A stretch of 27,713 bases of DNA from CAYRTD01 sp964595055 (GCA_964595055.1 CAZQOV010000025.1:1-27713), one strand, 5' to 3'. Shown: positions 1 through 8,401, counted from the stretch's first letter. Notes: generated by a model from the letters alone, not told the origin. Numbers and translations are program-made.

Positions 1-560
1 ATACATTTAGTTAAATTTAAATCTAAAAAACTTTTGACCTCTTGTAATACCTATTCATAAAGGCTTACAGCAGATTCTTTAAAAATTAACCGGACACTAG
101 TGTCATCAAATAATGAATATTTTTAAGAAAACTAAAATGGCTTATGTCCCTTTTCATTTTTCAGGAAACTATACCAGGTTCTGCAGCTCACAAAACAAAG
201 CAAATAGCAAGGTTAAAGCTATAAAGCCTGTTTACCTGGTACAGGCTTTCAATCGAGCCTAAAACTAAGTTTTTTCTATAAATAAAGAAAGTTTTTTCCA
301 TGGCCAATGCAGATCGTTTTTTTAATTGAGTCCTGCATCTTCAGACTTTCCTTTTATGGCAACGGGTTGCGGGCAGTTTTGCAAATTTGGTGCCTGGAGA
401 GCTTGAAAGATGATCGTTCCACCCGTACAGTCCGGCGGGAGAGCTTAAAAAATATAGCCTTAAAGTCCTTAAAGCTATGTTGTTCACGTTTTATTCTGAA
501 AGGACAAGCAGTGGTTATAGTAAAATGCTTATAAATTATCGTTAAAAATATGTTTATACT
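1..560. other. left-end intergenic region without a convincing gene
   Basis: No open frame here looks like a protein. A 49-codon frame at 113-262 (+) and a 75-codon frame at 307-534 (+) have unconvincing composition. A perfect 9-bp hairpin lies at 223-231/241-249 with a 9-nt loop; it is followed by only three T, so it is a poor intrinsic terminator. A second imperfect hairpin lies at 454-463/469-478. The stretch may contain the 3' end of an upstream transcription unit or a small RNA, but nothing identifies one. Confidence 0.5.
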
Positions 561-590
561 TTTGAATTGTAATTTAAACCGCTATATTTG
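561..590 (+). promoter_or_regulatory. Bacteroidota-type promoter for the gltB leader
   Basis: TATATTTG at 583-590 fits the Bacteroidota -7 box TAnnTTTG exactly. TTTG at 561-564 is a -33 box with an 18-nt spacer. Transcription would start near 596-600, about 15 nt before the leader-peptide ATG at 613. That spacing suits an attenuated operon whose leader is translated immediately. Confidence 0.7.
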
Positions 591-612
591 CAGGAAAGTT
601 TAGTTTATAGTG

Positions 613-669
613 ATGAATAAAAATTACACCAGATTAATGTTATTGATTAAGATTCTCAATCTTACATGA
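613..669 (+). CDS. putative gltB leader peptide rich in Leu/Ile codons
   Basis: This 18-codon frame reads MNKNYTRLMLLIKILNLT and stops at TGA 667-669. It has five Leu codons (634, 640, 643, 655, 661) and two Ile codons (646, 652), concentrated in its second half. It begins just after a good promoter, and its codons overlap helix strand 1 (652-658) of the attenuator described at 649-730. Its stop codon opens helix strand 2. That arrangement is what ribosome-mediated attenuation requires, with stalling on Leu/Ile codons as the signal. I infer a regulatory rather than a functional peptide. No homologue was compared. Confidence 0.65.
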   Translation: MNKNYTRLMLLIKILNLT

Positions 670-730
670 GAATGGTAAATCATAAGGTGGAAGATAAAAA
701 CCGTTCTCAGCATACTCAGAACGGTTTTTT
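649..730 (+). promoter_or_regulatory. transcription attenuator of gltBD
   Basis: Four strands can be paired. Strand 1 (652-658) pairs with strand 2 (667-673) over 7 bp. Strand 2 extended (667-676) pairs with strand 3 (700-709) over 10 bp, one of them G-U. Strand 3 (701-707) pairs with strand 4 (718-724) over 7 bp of CCGTTCT/AGAACGG, extended by A5/T5 and followed by a run of eight T: an intrinsic terminator. The 2:3 and 3:4 helices exclude each other. A ribosome stalled on the early Leu/Ile codons (634-648) would cover strand 1 and free strand 2, giving antitermination. A ribosome at the stop codon (667) would cover strand 2 and allow termination. Helices are seen; the mechanism is inferred by analogy with trp/leu attenuators. 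Confidence 0.7.
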
Positions 731-732
731 TT
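696..732 (+). terminator. intrinsic terminator in the gltB leader
   Basis: The stem is CCGTTCT (701-707) with AGAACGG (718-724) around a 10-nt loop, lengthened by A696-700 with T725-729. T continues to 732. It lies 20 nt before the chosen gltB start, so termination here would prevent gltBD transcription. Confidence 0.8.
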
Positions 733-752
733 ATTTACATAAAAAGGGAAAC

Positions 753-3700
753 ATGAATAATCTTAAGAGACCTGACAAACAGGGACTTTATCGTTCAGAA
801 CTTGAACATGAAAATTGTGGAATTGGCTTTGTTGCGCATCTCAAAGGAAAGAAGTCCCACGCAATTATTCAGAAGGGACTGGAGACCCTTGAGAACATGA
901 CACACAGGGGGGCAGAAGGTGCAGATAGTAAAACCGGTGACGGAGCCGGGATTTTGGTTCAAATTCCCCGTGATTTTTATCTTATCCAGGGGTATTCACT
1001 TCCGCCTGAAGGTCAGTTTGGCACGGGTATTATTTTTCTTCCGAAAGAGGAAGCGGAGGCTTCCAAATGTAAAGAATTGCTGATTGACCTGATTACCAGG
1101 GAGAATATTGAAGTTATAGGTTTCCGGGAGGTTCCCAGGGATAGTTCCACTATCGGGGAAGTAGCAAAGGCTGCTGAACCCGCTATGGAACAGATTCTGC
1201 TTGGAGCTGATATGGATCAGGATGCATTTGAGCGTAAGCTATACATTATCAGGAAAAAAGCCGAAAAGCTGATTGGAGATTCAAAACTGAAAGAAAAGCA
1301 TCTTTTTTACATCTGTTCTCTTTCTACGCGGGTACTAATATATAAAGGAATGCTTACTTCCGGGCAGTTACGGGAATATTATATCGATTTGCAGGATAAA
1401 CGATTTCAGAGTGCTCTTGCTCTTGTACATTCTCGATTCAGTACCAATACTTTTCCCTCCTGGGATCTTGCCCAACCTTTTCGAATGCTGGCTCATAATG
1501 GTGAGATCAATACCATAAAAGGAAACCGGTTTTGGATGGAGGCCAGGGAGTCGGTACTGGAATCTGATGTGTTAGGGGATCTGAAGGAGATTTATCCGAT
1601 TATTGAGCCGGAAAAGAGCGATTCTGCGTCACTGGATAACGTGCTTGAGTTTCTTGTTATGAGCGGGAAATCACTTCCTCACGCACTTGCCATGCTCATT
1701 CCGGAATCATGGAATACAAAGAATCCTATTCCTTCCAAGCTCAGGGCATTTTATGAATACTATTCCACCCTTATGGAGCCTTGGGATGGACCTGCATCGC
1801 TGATCATTACAGATGGAAGATATATTGGGGGGACTCTTGATCGCAATGGATTGCGTCCATCCCGTTATGTCATTACAGAAGAGGATATTATCGTAATGGG
1901 ATCTGAGGTTGGGGTCCAAAGCTTTGAACCGGAAAAGATCAGGGAAAAGGGTCGTTTGCGTCCCGGGAAAATGTTATTGATTGATACCCAGCAAGGCCTG
2001 ATTCAGCGCGATAATGAATTAAAAGAAAGGCTGGCTAACCAAAATCCCTATGCCGAATGGATTGAAAAGAATATGGTTACCCTCGATGAAATTGAGAGTG
2101 GACAGGCGGTGAGTCCGGATCTCGATGATAAATATGAACTCTATCTCAGGGCTTTCAATTACACCCGTGAAGATATTGAAACCCTGATTAAGCCCATGGC
2201 AGAAGTAGGGCAGGAGCCGATCGGTTCCATGGGAAATGATACTCCTCTTGCGGTATTATCGCGAAAGCCACAGCGATTGTTTAATTATTTTAAACAGCTT
2301 TTCGCTCAGGTGACAAATCCTGCCATTGATCCCATCCGGGAAGAACTGGTAATGAGCCTTACCGGTTATATCGGTTCTGTACAGGATAATCTTCTGGATG
2401 AAATGTCTGATCATGTGAAAATGGTGAAGTTTAAAAGTCCTGTGGTGAGTAATAGCACCTTCAAGATTATAAAAAACCTGACATATAAGGGATTTTCCAA
2501 TGCTGTTCTCCCGATACTTTTTGATGTTAAAAAGGGACCAGCCGGATTACAGGAAAGTCTGGATCAGCTCTGCAAAAATGCTGAGGAAGCGGTAGATAGC
2601 GGGAAAAATTATATCATTCTTACCGACCGGAATATTGATAAGGACAAAGCTGCAATTCCCAGTTTGCTTGCAGTATCTGCGGTTCATCATCATCTCATCA
2701 ACACCAGAAAGAGAATGCAGGTGGACATTGTTTTAGAAACCGGCGAGGCTCGTGAAGTTCATCATTTCGCACTACTTTTTGGTTACGGGGCATCGGTAAT
2801 TAATCCCTACCTGGCATTTTCAGTAGTAGATAAGCTGGTTAAAGAAAAATTAATTCAGCAGGATTATCAGAAAGCTGAACAGAATTATATTAAAGCAGTA
2901 AACAAGGGATTATTGAAAATTTTGTCCAAGATGGGCATTTCGACCCTCAGGAGTTATAGAGCGGCACAGATATTTGAAGCTGTTGGAATCAATACCAAGG
3001 TGGTGGAAAAATACTTTACCGGAACACTCACGCGTATTGAAGGCATTGGATTGGAGGAAATTGCTGAGGAAGTTTTGCACCCTCATATTGAAGCCTTTAC
3101 GGGTAACGTAGAAGACAACAGGCTATTTTCTGGTGTTTATTCTTATCGTAAATATGGGGAGCATCATGCATGGAATCCTGATACCATTGCACTTTTGCAA
3201 TGGGCTGTAAAAACAGGAAATTATCAGAAATACAAAGAATACAGTCAGATCGTCCAGGATCAGAATGCCGCACCGGGATTTATCCGGGGTTTTTTTAAAT
3301 TGAAATCCAATCCCATAGATATTAGTGAGGTGGAGCCTGTTGAAAATATAACCAGAAGATTTGTGACAGGGGCCATGTCATATGGTTCCATTAGCCGGGA
3401 AGCCCACGAAGCACTTGCCGTGGCAATGAATATTCTTGGAGGCAGGAGCAATACCGGTGAAGGAGGCGAAGATCCCGAAAGATTCAAGTTGAGGGAGGAT
3501 GGAACAAGTGCCAGAAGCGCAATAAAACAGGTAGCCTCAGGTAGATTTGGTGTCACCGGGCATTATCTGGTCAATGCGGATGAACTTCAGATCAAGATTG
3601 CCCAGGGGGCGAAGCCAGGAGAAGGGGGGCAGCTTCCCGGACATAAAGTTGATAAGATCATTGCGAAAACCCGTTACTCCATTCCGGGCATTACCCTTAT

Positions 3701-5285
3701 CTCTCCCCCTCCGCATCATGATATATATTCCATTGAAGATCTGGCGCAGTTGATCTTTGATCTGAAGAATGCCAATCCGCGGGCAAAAGTGAGTGTCAAG
3801 CTGGTGTCCGAAACCGGGGTAGGTACCATTGCTGCGGGTGTCGCTAAAGCCAGGGCCGATCTGATCACAATATCAGGTATGGAAGGAGGGACGGGAGCTA
3901 GCCCTTCTTCTTCCATTAAACATGCCGGGTTGCCCCTCGAATTAGGTCTTTCGGAGACCCAGCAGACCCTTGTGATGAATAACCTGAGAAAGAATATCAT
4001 TCTTCAGGCCGATGGGCAACTGAAAACTGGTGTTGACGTGGTACATGCTGCATTACTGGGTGCTGAAGAATTTGGTTTTTCTACCGCAGCATTGATATCA
4101 CTTGGCTGTATTATGATGCGGAAATGTCATCTGAATACCTGTCCGGTAGGTGTGGCCACCCAGGACCCGGATCTTCGCAAAAGATTTAAAGGCAAGGTAG
4201 ATTACCTCATCAATTATTTCACTTTTATTGCTGAAGAGGTAAGGGAGAAAATGGCAGAAATGGGATTCCAAAAGTTCGAAGATATAATTGGTCGTGCAGA
4301 TTTAATCGAAAGGCGCAGGGATATTGATCACTGGAAGACTAAAAATCTGGATTTTTCTTCTGTATTGTACATTCCCAAAGAGGCAGAAAAATTCCCGGTG
4401 AGAAATACTTCATCCCAGATTCATAAAATTGATAATGTTCTTGATAAGGATCTCATTGCACAATCTCAAAATTCGATTGAAAAGGGAGAAAAGTCGGTTA
4501 TCCATTCCCTTATCAGCAATACGGACCGAACAACCGGAGCCATGCTTTCAGGGAAGATCTCGGAAAAATATGGTTCCGAAGGATTGCCCGACGGGACCAT
4601 TGCATGTACATTCAATGGTTCTGCCGGACAAAGTTTTGGAGCTTTCCTGGCAAAGGGAGTAGAGTTCAGGCTTGAAGGAGATGCGAATGATTATCTGGGG
4701 AAAGGTCTATCAGGAGGAAGAATTGTTGTGGTACCAGAGAAAGGATCAAATTTCAAACCTGAAGAGAATATTATCATTGGCAATACGGTTTTGTATGGAG
4801 CCACAGGAGGAGAGGTATTCGTGAACGGGGTTGCAGGTGAGCGATTTTGTGTAAGAAACTCCGGTGCAATTGCTGTGGTGGAGGGGGTAGGAGATCATTG
4901 TTGCGAATACATGACCGGCGGAAGGACGGTGGTCTTAGGGAAAACCGGAAGAAATTTTGCCGCAGGTATGAGCGGTGGAATTGCCTACGTTCTGAACCTT
5001 GATGGAAATTTTGATTATTTCTGCAATATGGGAATGGTTGAACTTTCGCTTGTCGAAAACAGAAGCGATATCATTGAGCTGAAATCCCTTATTACCCAGC
5101 ATTACCAATATACACAAAGTCCGCTTGCCGGAGGAATTCTGGACGATTGGGATAATTATATAGATCAATTTATTAAGATTATTCCTTATGAATACAAAAA
5201 AGTGCTTGAAGAGGAAAAGATCGCTAAACTCCAGCAAAAAATTGATCTTATGGAAAAAGATGTGGAACATAATCAGGTAAACTGA
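753..5285 (+). CDS. gltB: glutamate synthase, large (alpha) subunit
   Basis: Makes glutamate from glutamine and 2-oxoglutarate in the cytoplasm, with the GltD subunit supplying electrons from NAD(P)H. At 1510 residues it is the usual full length. The N-terminal class II amidotransferase domain has the nucleophile Cys22 in ENCGIGF, so about 21 residues would be removed as a propeptide. The FMN/2-oxoglutarate synthase domain follows, with the 3Fe-4S ligands Cys1119, Cys1125 and Cys1130 (C-x5-C-x4-C, the family spacing). The Gly-rich C-terminal beta-helix domain (GGEVFVNG region) is last. I chose ATG 753, after AAAAAGGGAAAC, because it gives a normal propeptide. The frame is open back to ATG 666, but that would run through the leader terminator. 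gltD follows after 67 nt. Expression is probably set by the upstream Leu/Ile attenuator. Confidence 0.97.
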   Translation: MNNLKRPDKQGLYRSELEHENCGIGFVAHLKGKKSHAIIQKGLETLENMTHRGAEGADSKTGDGAGILVQIPRDFYLIQGYSLPPEGQFGTGIIFLPKEEAEASKCKELLIDLITRENIEVIGFREVPRDSSTIGEVAKAAEPAMEQILLGADMDQDAFERKLYIIRKKAEKLIGDSKLKEKHLFYICSLSTRVLIYKGMLTSGQLREYYIDLQDKRFQSALALVHSRFSTNTFPSWDLAQPFRMLAHNGEINTIKGNRFWMEARESVLESDVLGDLKEIYPIIEPEKSDSASLDNVLEFLVMSGKSLPHALAMLIPESWNTKNPIPSKLRAFYEYYSTLMEPWDGPASLIITDGRYIGGTLDRNGLRPSRYVITEEDIIVMGSEVGVQSFEPEKIREKGRLRPGKMLLIDTQQGLIQRDNELKERLANQNPYAEWIEKNMVTLDEIESGQAVSPDLDDKYELYLRAFNYTREDIETLIKPMAEVGQEPIGSMGNDTPLAVLSRKPQRLFNYFKQLFAQVTNPAIDPIREELVMSLTGYIGSVQDNLLDEMSDHVKMVKFKSPVVSNSTFKIIKNLTYKGFSNAVLPILFDVKKGPAGLQESLDQLCKNAEEAVDSGKNYIILTDRNIDKDKAAIPSLLAVSAVHHHLINTRKRMQVDIVLETGEAREVHHFALLFGYGASVINPYLAFSVVDKLVKEKLIQQDYQKAEQNYIKAVNKGLLKILSKMGISTLRSYRAAQIFEAVGINTKVVEKYFTGTLTRIEGIGLEEIAEEVLHPHIEAFTGNVEDNRLFSGVYSYRKYGEHHAWNPDTIALLQWAVKTGNYQKYKEYSQIVQDQNAAPGFIRGFFKLKSNPIDISEVEPVENITRRFVTGAMSYGSISREAHEALAVAMNILGGRSNTGEGGEDPERFKLREDGTSARSAIKQVASGRFGVTGHYLVNADELQIKIAQGAKPGEGGQLPGHKVDKIIAKTRYSIPGITLISPPPHHDIYSIEDLAQLIFDLKNANPRAKVSVKLVSETGVGTIAAGVAKARADLITISGMEGGTGASPSSSIKHAGLPLELGLSETQQTLVMNNLRKNIILQADGQLKTGVDVVHAALLGAEEFGFSTAALISLGCIMMRKCHLNTCPVGVATQDPDLRKRFKGKVDYLINYFTFIAEEVREKMAEMGFQKFEDIIGRADLIERRRDIDHWKTKNLDFSSVLYIPKEAEKFPVRNTSSQIHKIDNVLDKDLIAQSQNSIEKGEKSVIHSLISNTDRTTGAMLSGKISEKYGSEGLPDGTIACTFNGSAGQSFGAFLAKGVEFRLEGDANDYLGKGLSGGRIVVVPEKGSNFKPEENIIIGNTVLYGATGGEVFVNGVAGERFCVRNSGAIAVVEGVGDHCCEYMTGGRTVVLGKTGRNFAAGMSGGIAYVLNLDGNFDYFCNMGMVELSLVENRSDIIELKSLITQHYQYTQSPLAGGILDDWDNYIDQFIKIIPYEYKKVLEEEKIAKLQQKIDLMEKDVEHNQVN

Positions 5286-5352
5286 GACAAAAGAACAGTT
5301 TTCAATTTTCTTTTTATTGAGTTCATTTGATAATATTATAAAAATTAATACC

Positions 5353-6780
5353 ATGGCAGATCCCAGAGGATTCATGAAAATAGAACGAAAAATTGCAGGT
5401 AACCGTCCGATTAGTGAAAGGATATCTGATTTTGGAGAAGTTGAACAGACATTGAATTCAGAGGACCGGAAGCTACAGGCATCAAGGTGTATGGATTGTG
5501 GAATACCCTTCTGTCACTGGGGATGTCCTGTCGATAACCTTATTCCTGAATGGAATGATATGCTTTATAAAGGAGAATGGAAAAAAGCCATTGATCTTTT
5601 ACATTCTACCAATAATTTTCCTGAATTTACAGGCAGAATATGTCCGGCACCCTGTGAACATTCCTGCGTGTTAAATATTGACGAGGAGCCAGTAACCATT
5701 CGCGAGAATGAAGCAGCTATTGTTGAATATGCTTTTGCAGAAGGCTACATCGTTCCACAACCTCCGGAGATAAGGACAGGTAAAAAGGTTGCCATTATTG
5801 GTTCCGGACCTGCAGGTATGGCCTGCGCCGATCAGTTGAATAAGGCTGGTCATACCGTCACTCTGTTCGAAAAGGATGATGCGATTGGAGGCCTCTTAAG
5901 GTATGGAATCCCTGATTTCAAGTTAAATAAGGTTTTTGTAGATCGCAGGGTAAACCTGATGATGGAAGAAGGTTTACAGATCCGGACGAGCATGGAAGTG
6001 GGCAAGGATATTTCCGGTGAAGAACTGCTGACGAAATATGATGCAATTTGTCTTGCAGTAGGGGCAATGCAACCCAGGGATCTTCCTGTGGAAGGACGCG
6101 ATCTGGATGGCATTCATTTTGCGATGGAATATCTTACTCAGCAAAATAAAATCAACAGAGGGCTGGAGATCCCTTACGATCAGCAAATAAATGCCAGAGG
6201 GCGTAATGTGGTTGTGATTGGTGGGGGGGATACCGGTTCGGATTGTGTTGGAACTGCTATCCGACAGGGAGCAAAAAGCGTTACTCAGATCGAAATATTG
6301 CCCAAACCCACTGAAAAAAGGGAAGATAATAATCCCTGGCCTTATTTCGCGAAAACATTAAAAACTTCTTCTTCCCATGAAGAGGGATGTGAAAGAAGAT
6401 GGAGTTTGGCCACATCACAATTTAAAGGAAAACAGCAACGAGTTGAATACATAGAACTGAACCAGGTGGAATGGAAATCGAATGGCTTTTCACCACCGGA
6501 AATGAAGATTCTTCCCGGCACAACAGAAATTATGAATGCCGGTCTTGTCCTGCTTGCTATGGGATTCGTGCATCCCGTGCATGAAGGATTACTCAATGAG
6601 CTGGGACTGGATTATACTGATAGAAAGAATATAAAAATTAATGGACACTACTGTACCAGTGTGGACAAGGTATTTGCTGCAGGTGATTCTGTTCTTGGAG
6701 CCAGCCTCGTGGTTAGTGCAATTCATTCTGGTCGTGAGGCAGCAAAACATATTCATCAATTTTTAACAGAACATCAGTAA
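5353..6780 (+). CDS. gltD: glutamate synthase, small (beta) subunit
   Basis: The 475-residue NAD(P)H-oxidising partner of GltB. It carries electrons through FAD and iron-sulphur clusters to the large subunit. The N-terminal domain has the cluster cysteines Cys46, Cys49, Cys54 and Cys58, then Cys97, Cys101 and Cys105. An FAD-binding Rossmann motif GSGPAGM lies near residue 150, a second dinucleotide motif GGGDTGSDC near 290, and the terminal FAD motif AAGD near 440. The start MADPRGFMK matches the family's usual N-terminus (M-x-x-P-x-GF); an upstream in-frame ATG at 5317 is less likely. No promoter or terminator is evident in the 67-nt gap after gltB, so the two are co-transcribed. Confidence 0.96.
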   Translation: MADPRGFMKIERKIAGNRPISERISDFGEVEQTLNSEDRKLQASRCMDCGIPFCHWGCPVDNLIPEWNDMLYKGEWKKAIDLLHSTNNFPEFTGRICPAPCEHSCVLNIDEEPVTIRENEAAIVEYAFAEGYIVPQPPEIRTGKKVAIIGSGPAGMACADQLNKAGHTVTLFEKDDAIGGLLRYGIPDFKLNKVFVDRRVNLMMEEGLQIRTSMEVGKDISGEELLTKYDAICLAVGAMQPRDLPVEGRDLDGIHFAMEYLTQQNKINRGLEIPYDQQINARGRNVVVIGGGDTGSDCVGTAIRQGAKSVTQIEILPKPTEKREDNNPWPYFAKTLKTSSSHEEGCERRWSLATSQFKGKQQRVEYIELNQVEWKSNGFSPPEMKILPGTTEIMNAGLVLLAMGFVHPVHEGLLNELGLDYTDRKNIKINGHYCTSVDKVFAAGDSVLGASLVVSAIHSGREAAKHIHQFLTEHQ

Positions 6781-6795
6781 AATTTTTTTGCAATG

Positions 6796-6826
6796 CTTGT
6801 GTTTTTTAAATTTATTATTACTTTTG
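6796..6826 (+). promoter_or_regulatory. promoter for the trp leader
   Basis: TACTTTTG at 6819-6826 fits TAnnTTTG, and CTTG at 6796-6799 is a partial -33 box 19 nt upstream. Transcription would start near 6832-6836, so the leader-peptide ATG at 6837 is almost at the 5' end of the RNA. Confidence 0.6.
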
Positions 6827-6836
6827 AAAACAAATC

Positions 6837-6896
6837 ATGAATATAACTATAACATATACCCGTTGGTGGTGGTGCTTTTATCAGGAAGGGTCGTAA
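6837..6896 (+). CDS. tryptophan leader peptide (TrpL-like)
   Basis: This 19-codon frame reads MNITITYTRWWWCFYQEGS with three consecutive Trp codons at 6864-6872 and a TAA stop at 6894-6896. It sits directly behind a promoter and in front of a terminator that precedes a tryptophan synthase gene. Three Trp in a row in a 19-residue peptide is very unlikely by chance, and the stop codon is part of the antiterminator strand. It should act as a sensor of charged tRNA-Trp. The peptide itself probably has no other function. Confidence 0.88.
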   Translation: MNITITYTRWWWCFYQEGS

Positions 6897-6960
6897 GCAA
6901 CGTATATATATGTTATAAACAGAATATGGAAGGCAGGTTGATTACGACCTGCCTTTTTTC
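6848..6960 (+). promoter_or_regulatory. Trp-responsive transcription attenuator of trpB2
   Basis: The antiterminator is 6889-6896 (GGTCGTAA) with 6942-6949 (TTACGACC): 8 perfect pairs plus a G-U at 6888/6950. It takes the 3' arm of the terminator 6930-6938/6947-6955. A ribosome stalled on the Trp codons at 6864-6872 leaves 6888-6896 free, so the antiterminator forms. A ribosome that reaches the stop at 6894 covers it, and the terminator forms. A further perfect 11-bp pairing, 6848-6858 with 6907-6917, encloses the Trp codons. It crosses the antiterminator, so it could favour termination when the leader is not translated. Helices are read from sequence; the switching is inferred from the known trp mechanism. 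Confidence 0.85.
6930..6959 (+). terminator. intrinsic terminator of the trp leader
   Basis: A 9-bp stem AAGGCAGGT/ACCTGCCTT (6930-6938/6947-6955) with an 8-nt loop is followed by T through 6959. It is 41 nt before the trpB2 start codon. Confidence 0.88.
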
Positions 6961-7000
6961 GTTTTTATCAACCTAAGTCAAACCTCTTAAAAAAAGAAAA

Positions 7001-8362
7001 ATGAGCAAAACGGTTAAATTTTTACTGGAAGAAAAAGACTTGCCCACCCGATGGTATAATTTGGTTGCCGATATGCCAAATAAACCACTTCCTCCGCTTC
7101 ATCCCGGGACAAAGCAACCCATTGGGCCGGAAGATCTATCTGCAATTTTCCCCATGGAGCTGATCAAGCAGGAAGTTTCTGCTGAAAGGTATATTCAAAT
7201 TCCGGAAGAAGTTCTGGATATTTATAAGATTTGGCGACCAACGCCTCTGGTAAGGGCATATGGACTGGAAAAGTATCTTGATGCCCCTGTCAGGATTTAT
7301 TATAAGAACGAAAGCGTAAGTCCTGCCGGTTCACACAAGCCTAATACTGCAGTGCCTCAGGCTTATTATAATTATAAACAGGGAGTAAAGAAGATGACAA
7401 CCGAAACCGGTGCCGGCCAGTGGGGCAGTGCTCTCGCTTTTGCAACCAGTTTCTTCGACATAGAGTTAAAAGTATTCATGGTTAAAATATCATATAATCA
7501 GAAACCCTACAGAAAATCGATGATGAATGTTTGGAATGCCACCGTTTATCCATCACCTACAGATTTAACTGATTCCGGAAAGCAAATACTTGCTGAGAAT
7601 CCGGATTCTCCCGGCAGTTTGGGTATTGCTATTTCCGAAGCTGTTGAAATGGCTGCGAAAGATCCGGAGACCAATTACTCTCTCGGTAGTGTTTTGAATC
7701 ATGTTTTACTTCATCAAAGTATTATTGGTCTGGAAGCTCAAAAACAGATGGAAATGGCTGGAGACTATCCTGATATAGTAATGGGTTGCTTTGGTGGCGG
7801 ATCAAATTTTGCGGGCATTTCTTTTCCTTTCCTTGGGGAAAATTTCAGGGAACATAAAAATACACGGGTAGTAGCCATAGAACCAGCTTCATGTCCAAAA
7901 TTAACCCGGGGTAAGTTCCAGTATGATTTTGGAGATACCGTTGGACATACCCCTCTGTTGCCAATGTTTACACTTGGACATAATTTTATCCCGGCAAAAA
8001 TTCATGCCGGAGGTTTGCGTTATCACGGTGCCGGCACCATTGTTAGTCAATTACTAAAAGATAATCTAATTGAAGCACAGGCTGTAAAACAACTTGAATC
8101 CTTTAAAGCCGGATTGATTTTTGCCCGGACAGAAGGAATTATCCCGGCTCCAGAAACCTGCCATGCCATTGCAGGAGTGATAAGAGAAGCAAAAATAGCA
8201 AGAGAAGAAGGGAAACAAAAAACCATTCTCTTCAATTATTCAGGACACGGCATTATTGATCTCGCTGCCTATGATAAATACTTCGCAGGAGAACTTGAGG
8301 ACCATGAGGTTACGGATTTGGAAATCGAGAATAGCATCAGTCAGTTGGAGCAGATTATATAA
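7001..8362 (+). CDS. trpB: tryptophan synthase beta chain, TrpB2 type
   Basis: A PLP enzyme joining indole and serine to give tryptophan. At 453 residues it is longer than the roughly 400-residue TrpB1. Its N-terminal block (about residues 1-75) and its similarity throughout fit the TrpB2 subgroup. The PLP lysine is Lys113 in GSHKPNTA, and the phosphate-binding loop GGGSN is at 265-269. The substrate region ETGAGQWG lies near residue 130. No trpA or other trp gene is near, as is usual for TrpB2, which often stands alone and may salvage free indole. The Trp attenuator directly upstream supports a true role in tryptophan supply. A bidirectional terminator follows the stop codon. Confidence 0.93.
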   Translation: MSKTVKFLLEEKDLPTRWYNLVADMPNKPLPPLHPGTKQPIGPEDLSAIFPMELIKQEVSAERYIQIPEEVLDIYKIWRPTPLVRAYGLEKYLDAPVRIYYKNESVSPAGSHKPNTAVPQAYYNYKQGVKKMTTETGAGQWGSALAFATSFFDIELKVFMVKISYNQKPYRKSMMNVWNATVYPSPTDLTDSGKQILAENPDSPGSLGIAISEAVEMAAKDPETNYSLGSVLNHVLLHQSIIGLEAQKQMEMAGDYPDIVMGCFGGGSNFAGISFPFLGENFREHKNTRVVAIEPASCPKLTRGKFQYDFGDTVGHTPLLPMFTLGHNFIPAKIHAGGLRYHGAGTIVSQLLKDNLIEAQAVKQLESFKAGLIFARTEGIIPAPETCHAIAGVIREAKIAREEGKQKTILFNYSGHGIIDLAAYDKYFAGELEDHEVTDLEIENSISQLEQII

Positions 8363-8367
8363 TCAAA

Positions 8368-8401
8368 AAAAAACCGCCTTTTCACAAAGGCGGTCTTTTT
8401 T
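8368..8401. terminator. bidirectional terminator between trpB2 and amt
   Basis: A perfect 9-bp stem ACCGCCTTT/AAAGGCGGT (8373-8381/8386-8394) with a 4-nt loop has an A run before it and CTTTTTT after it. It can therefore end both the plus-strand trpB2 transcript and the minus-strand amt operon. Confidence 0.9.

Noticed and set aside
666..752. GltB start at ATG 666 as the normal start
   Set aside because: It would place the coding region across an intrinsic terminator and give an over-long propeptide; ATG 753 gives the usual one.
4935..5375. Minus-strand 146-codon frame across the gltB-gltD junction
   Set aside because: It is antisense to the conserved C-terminal domain of gltB and shows no recognisable protein features.
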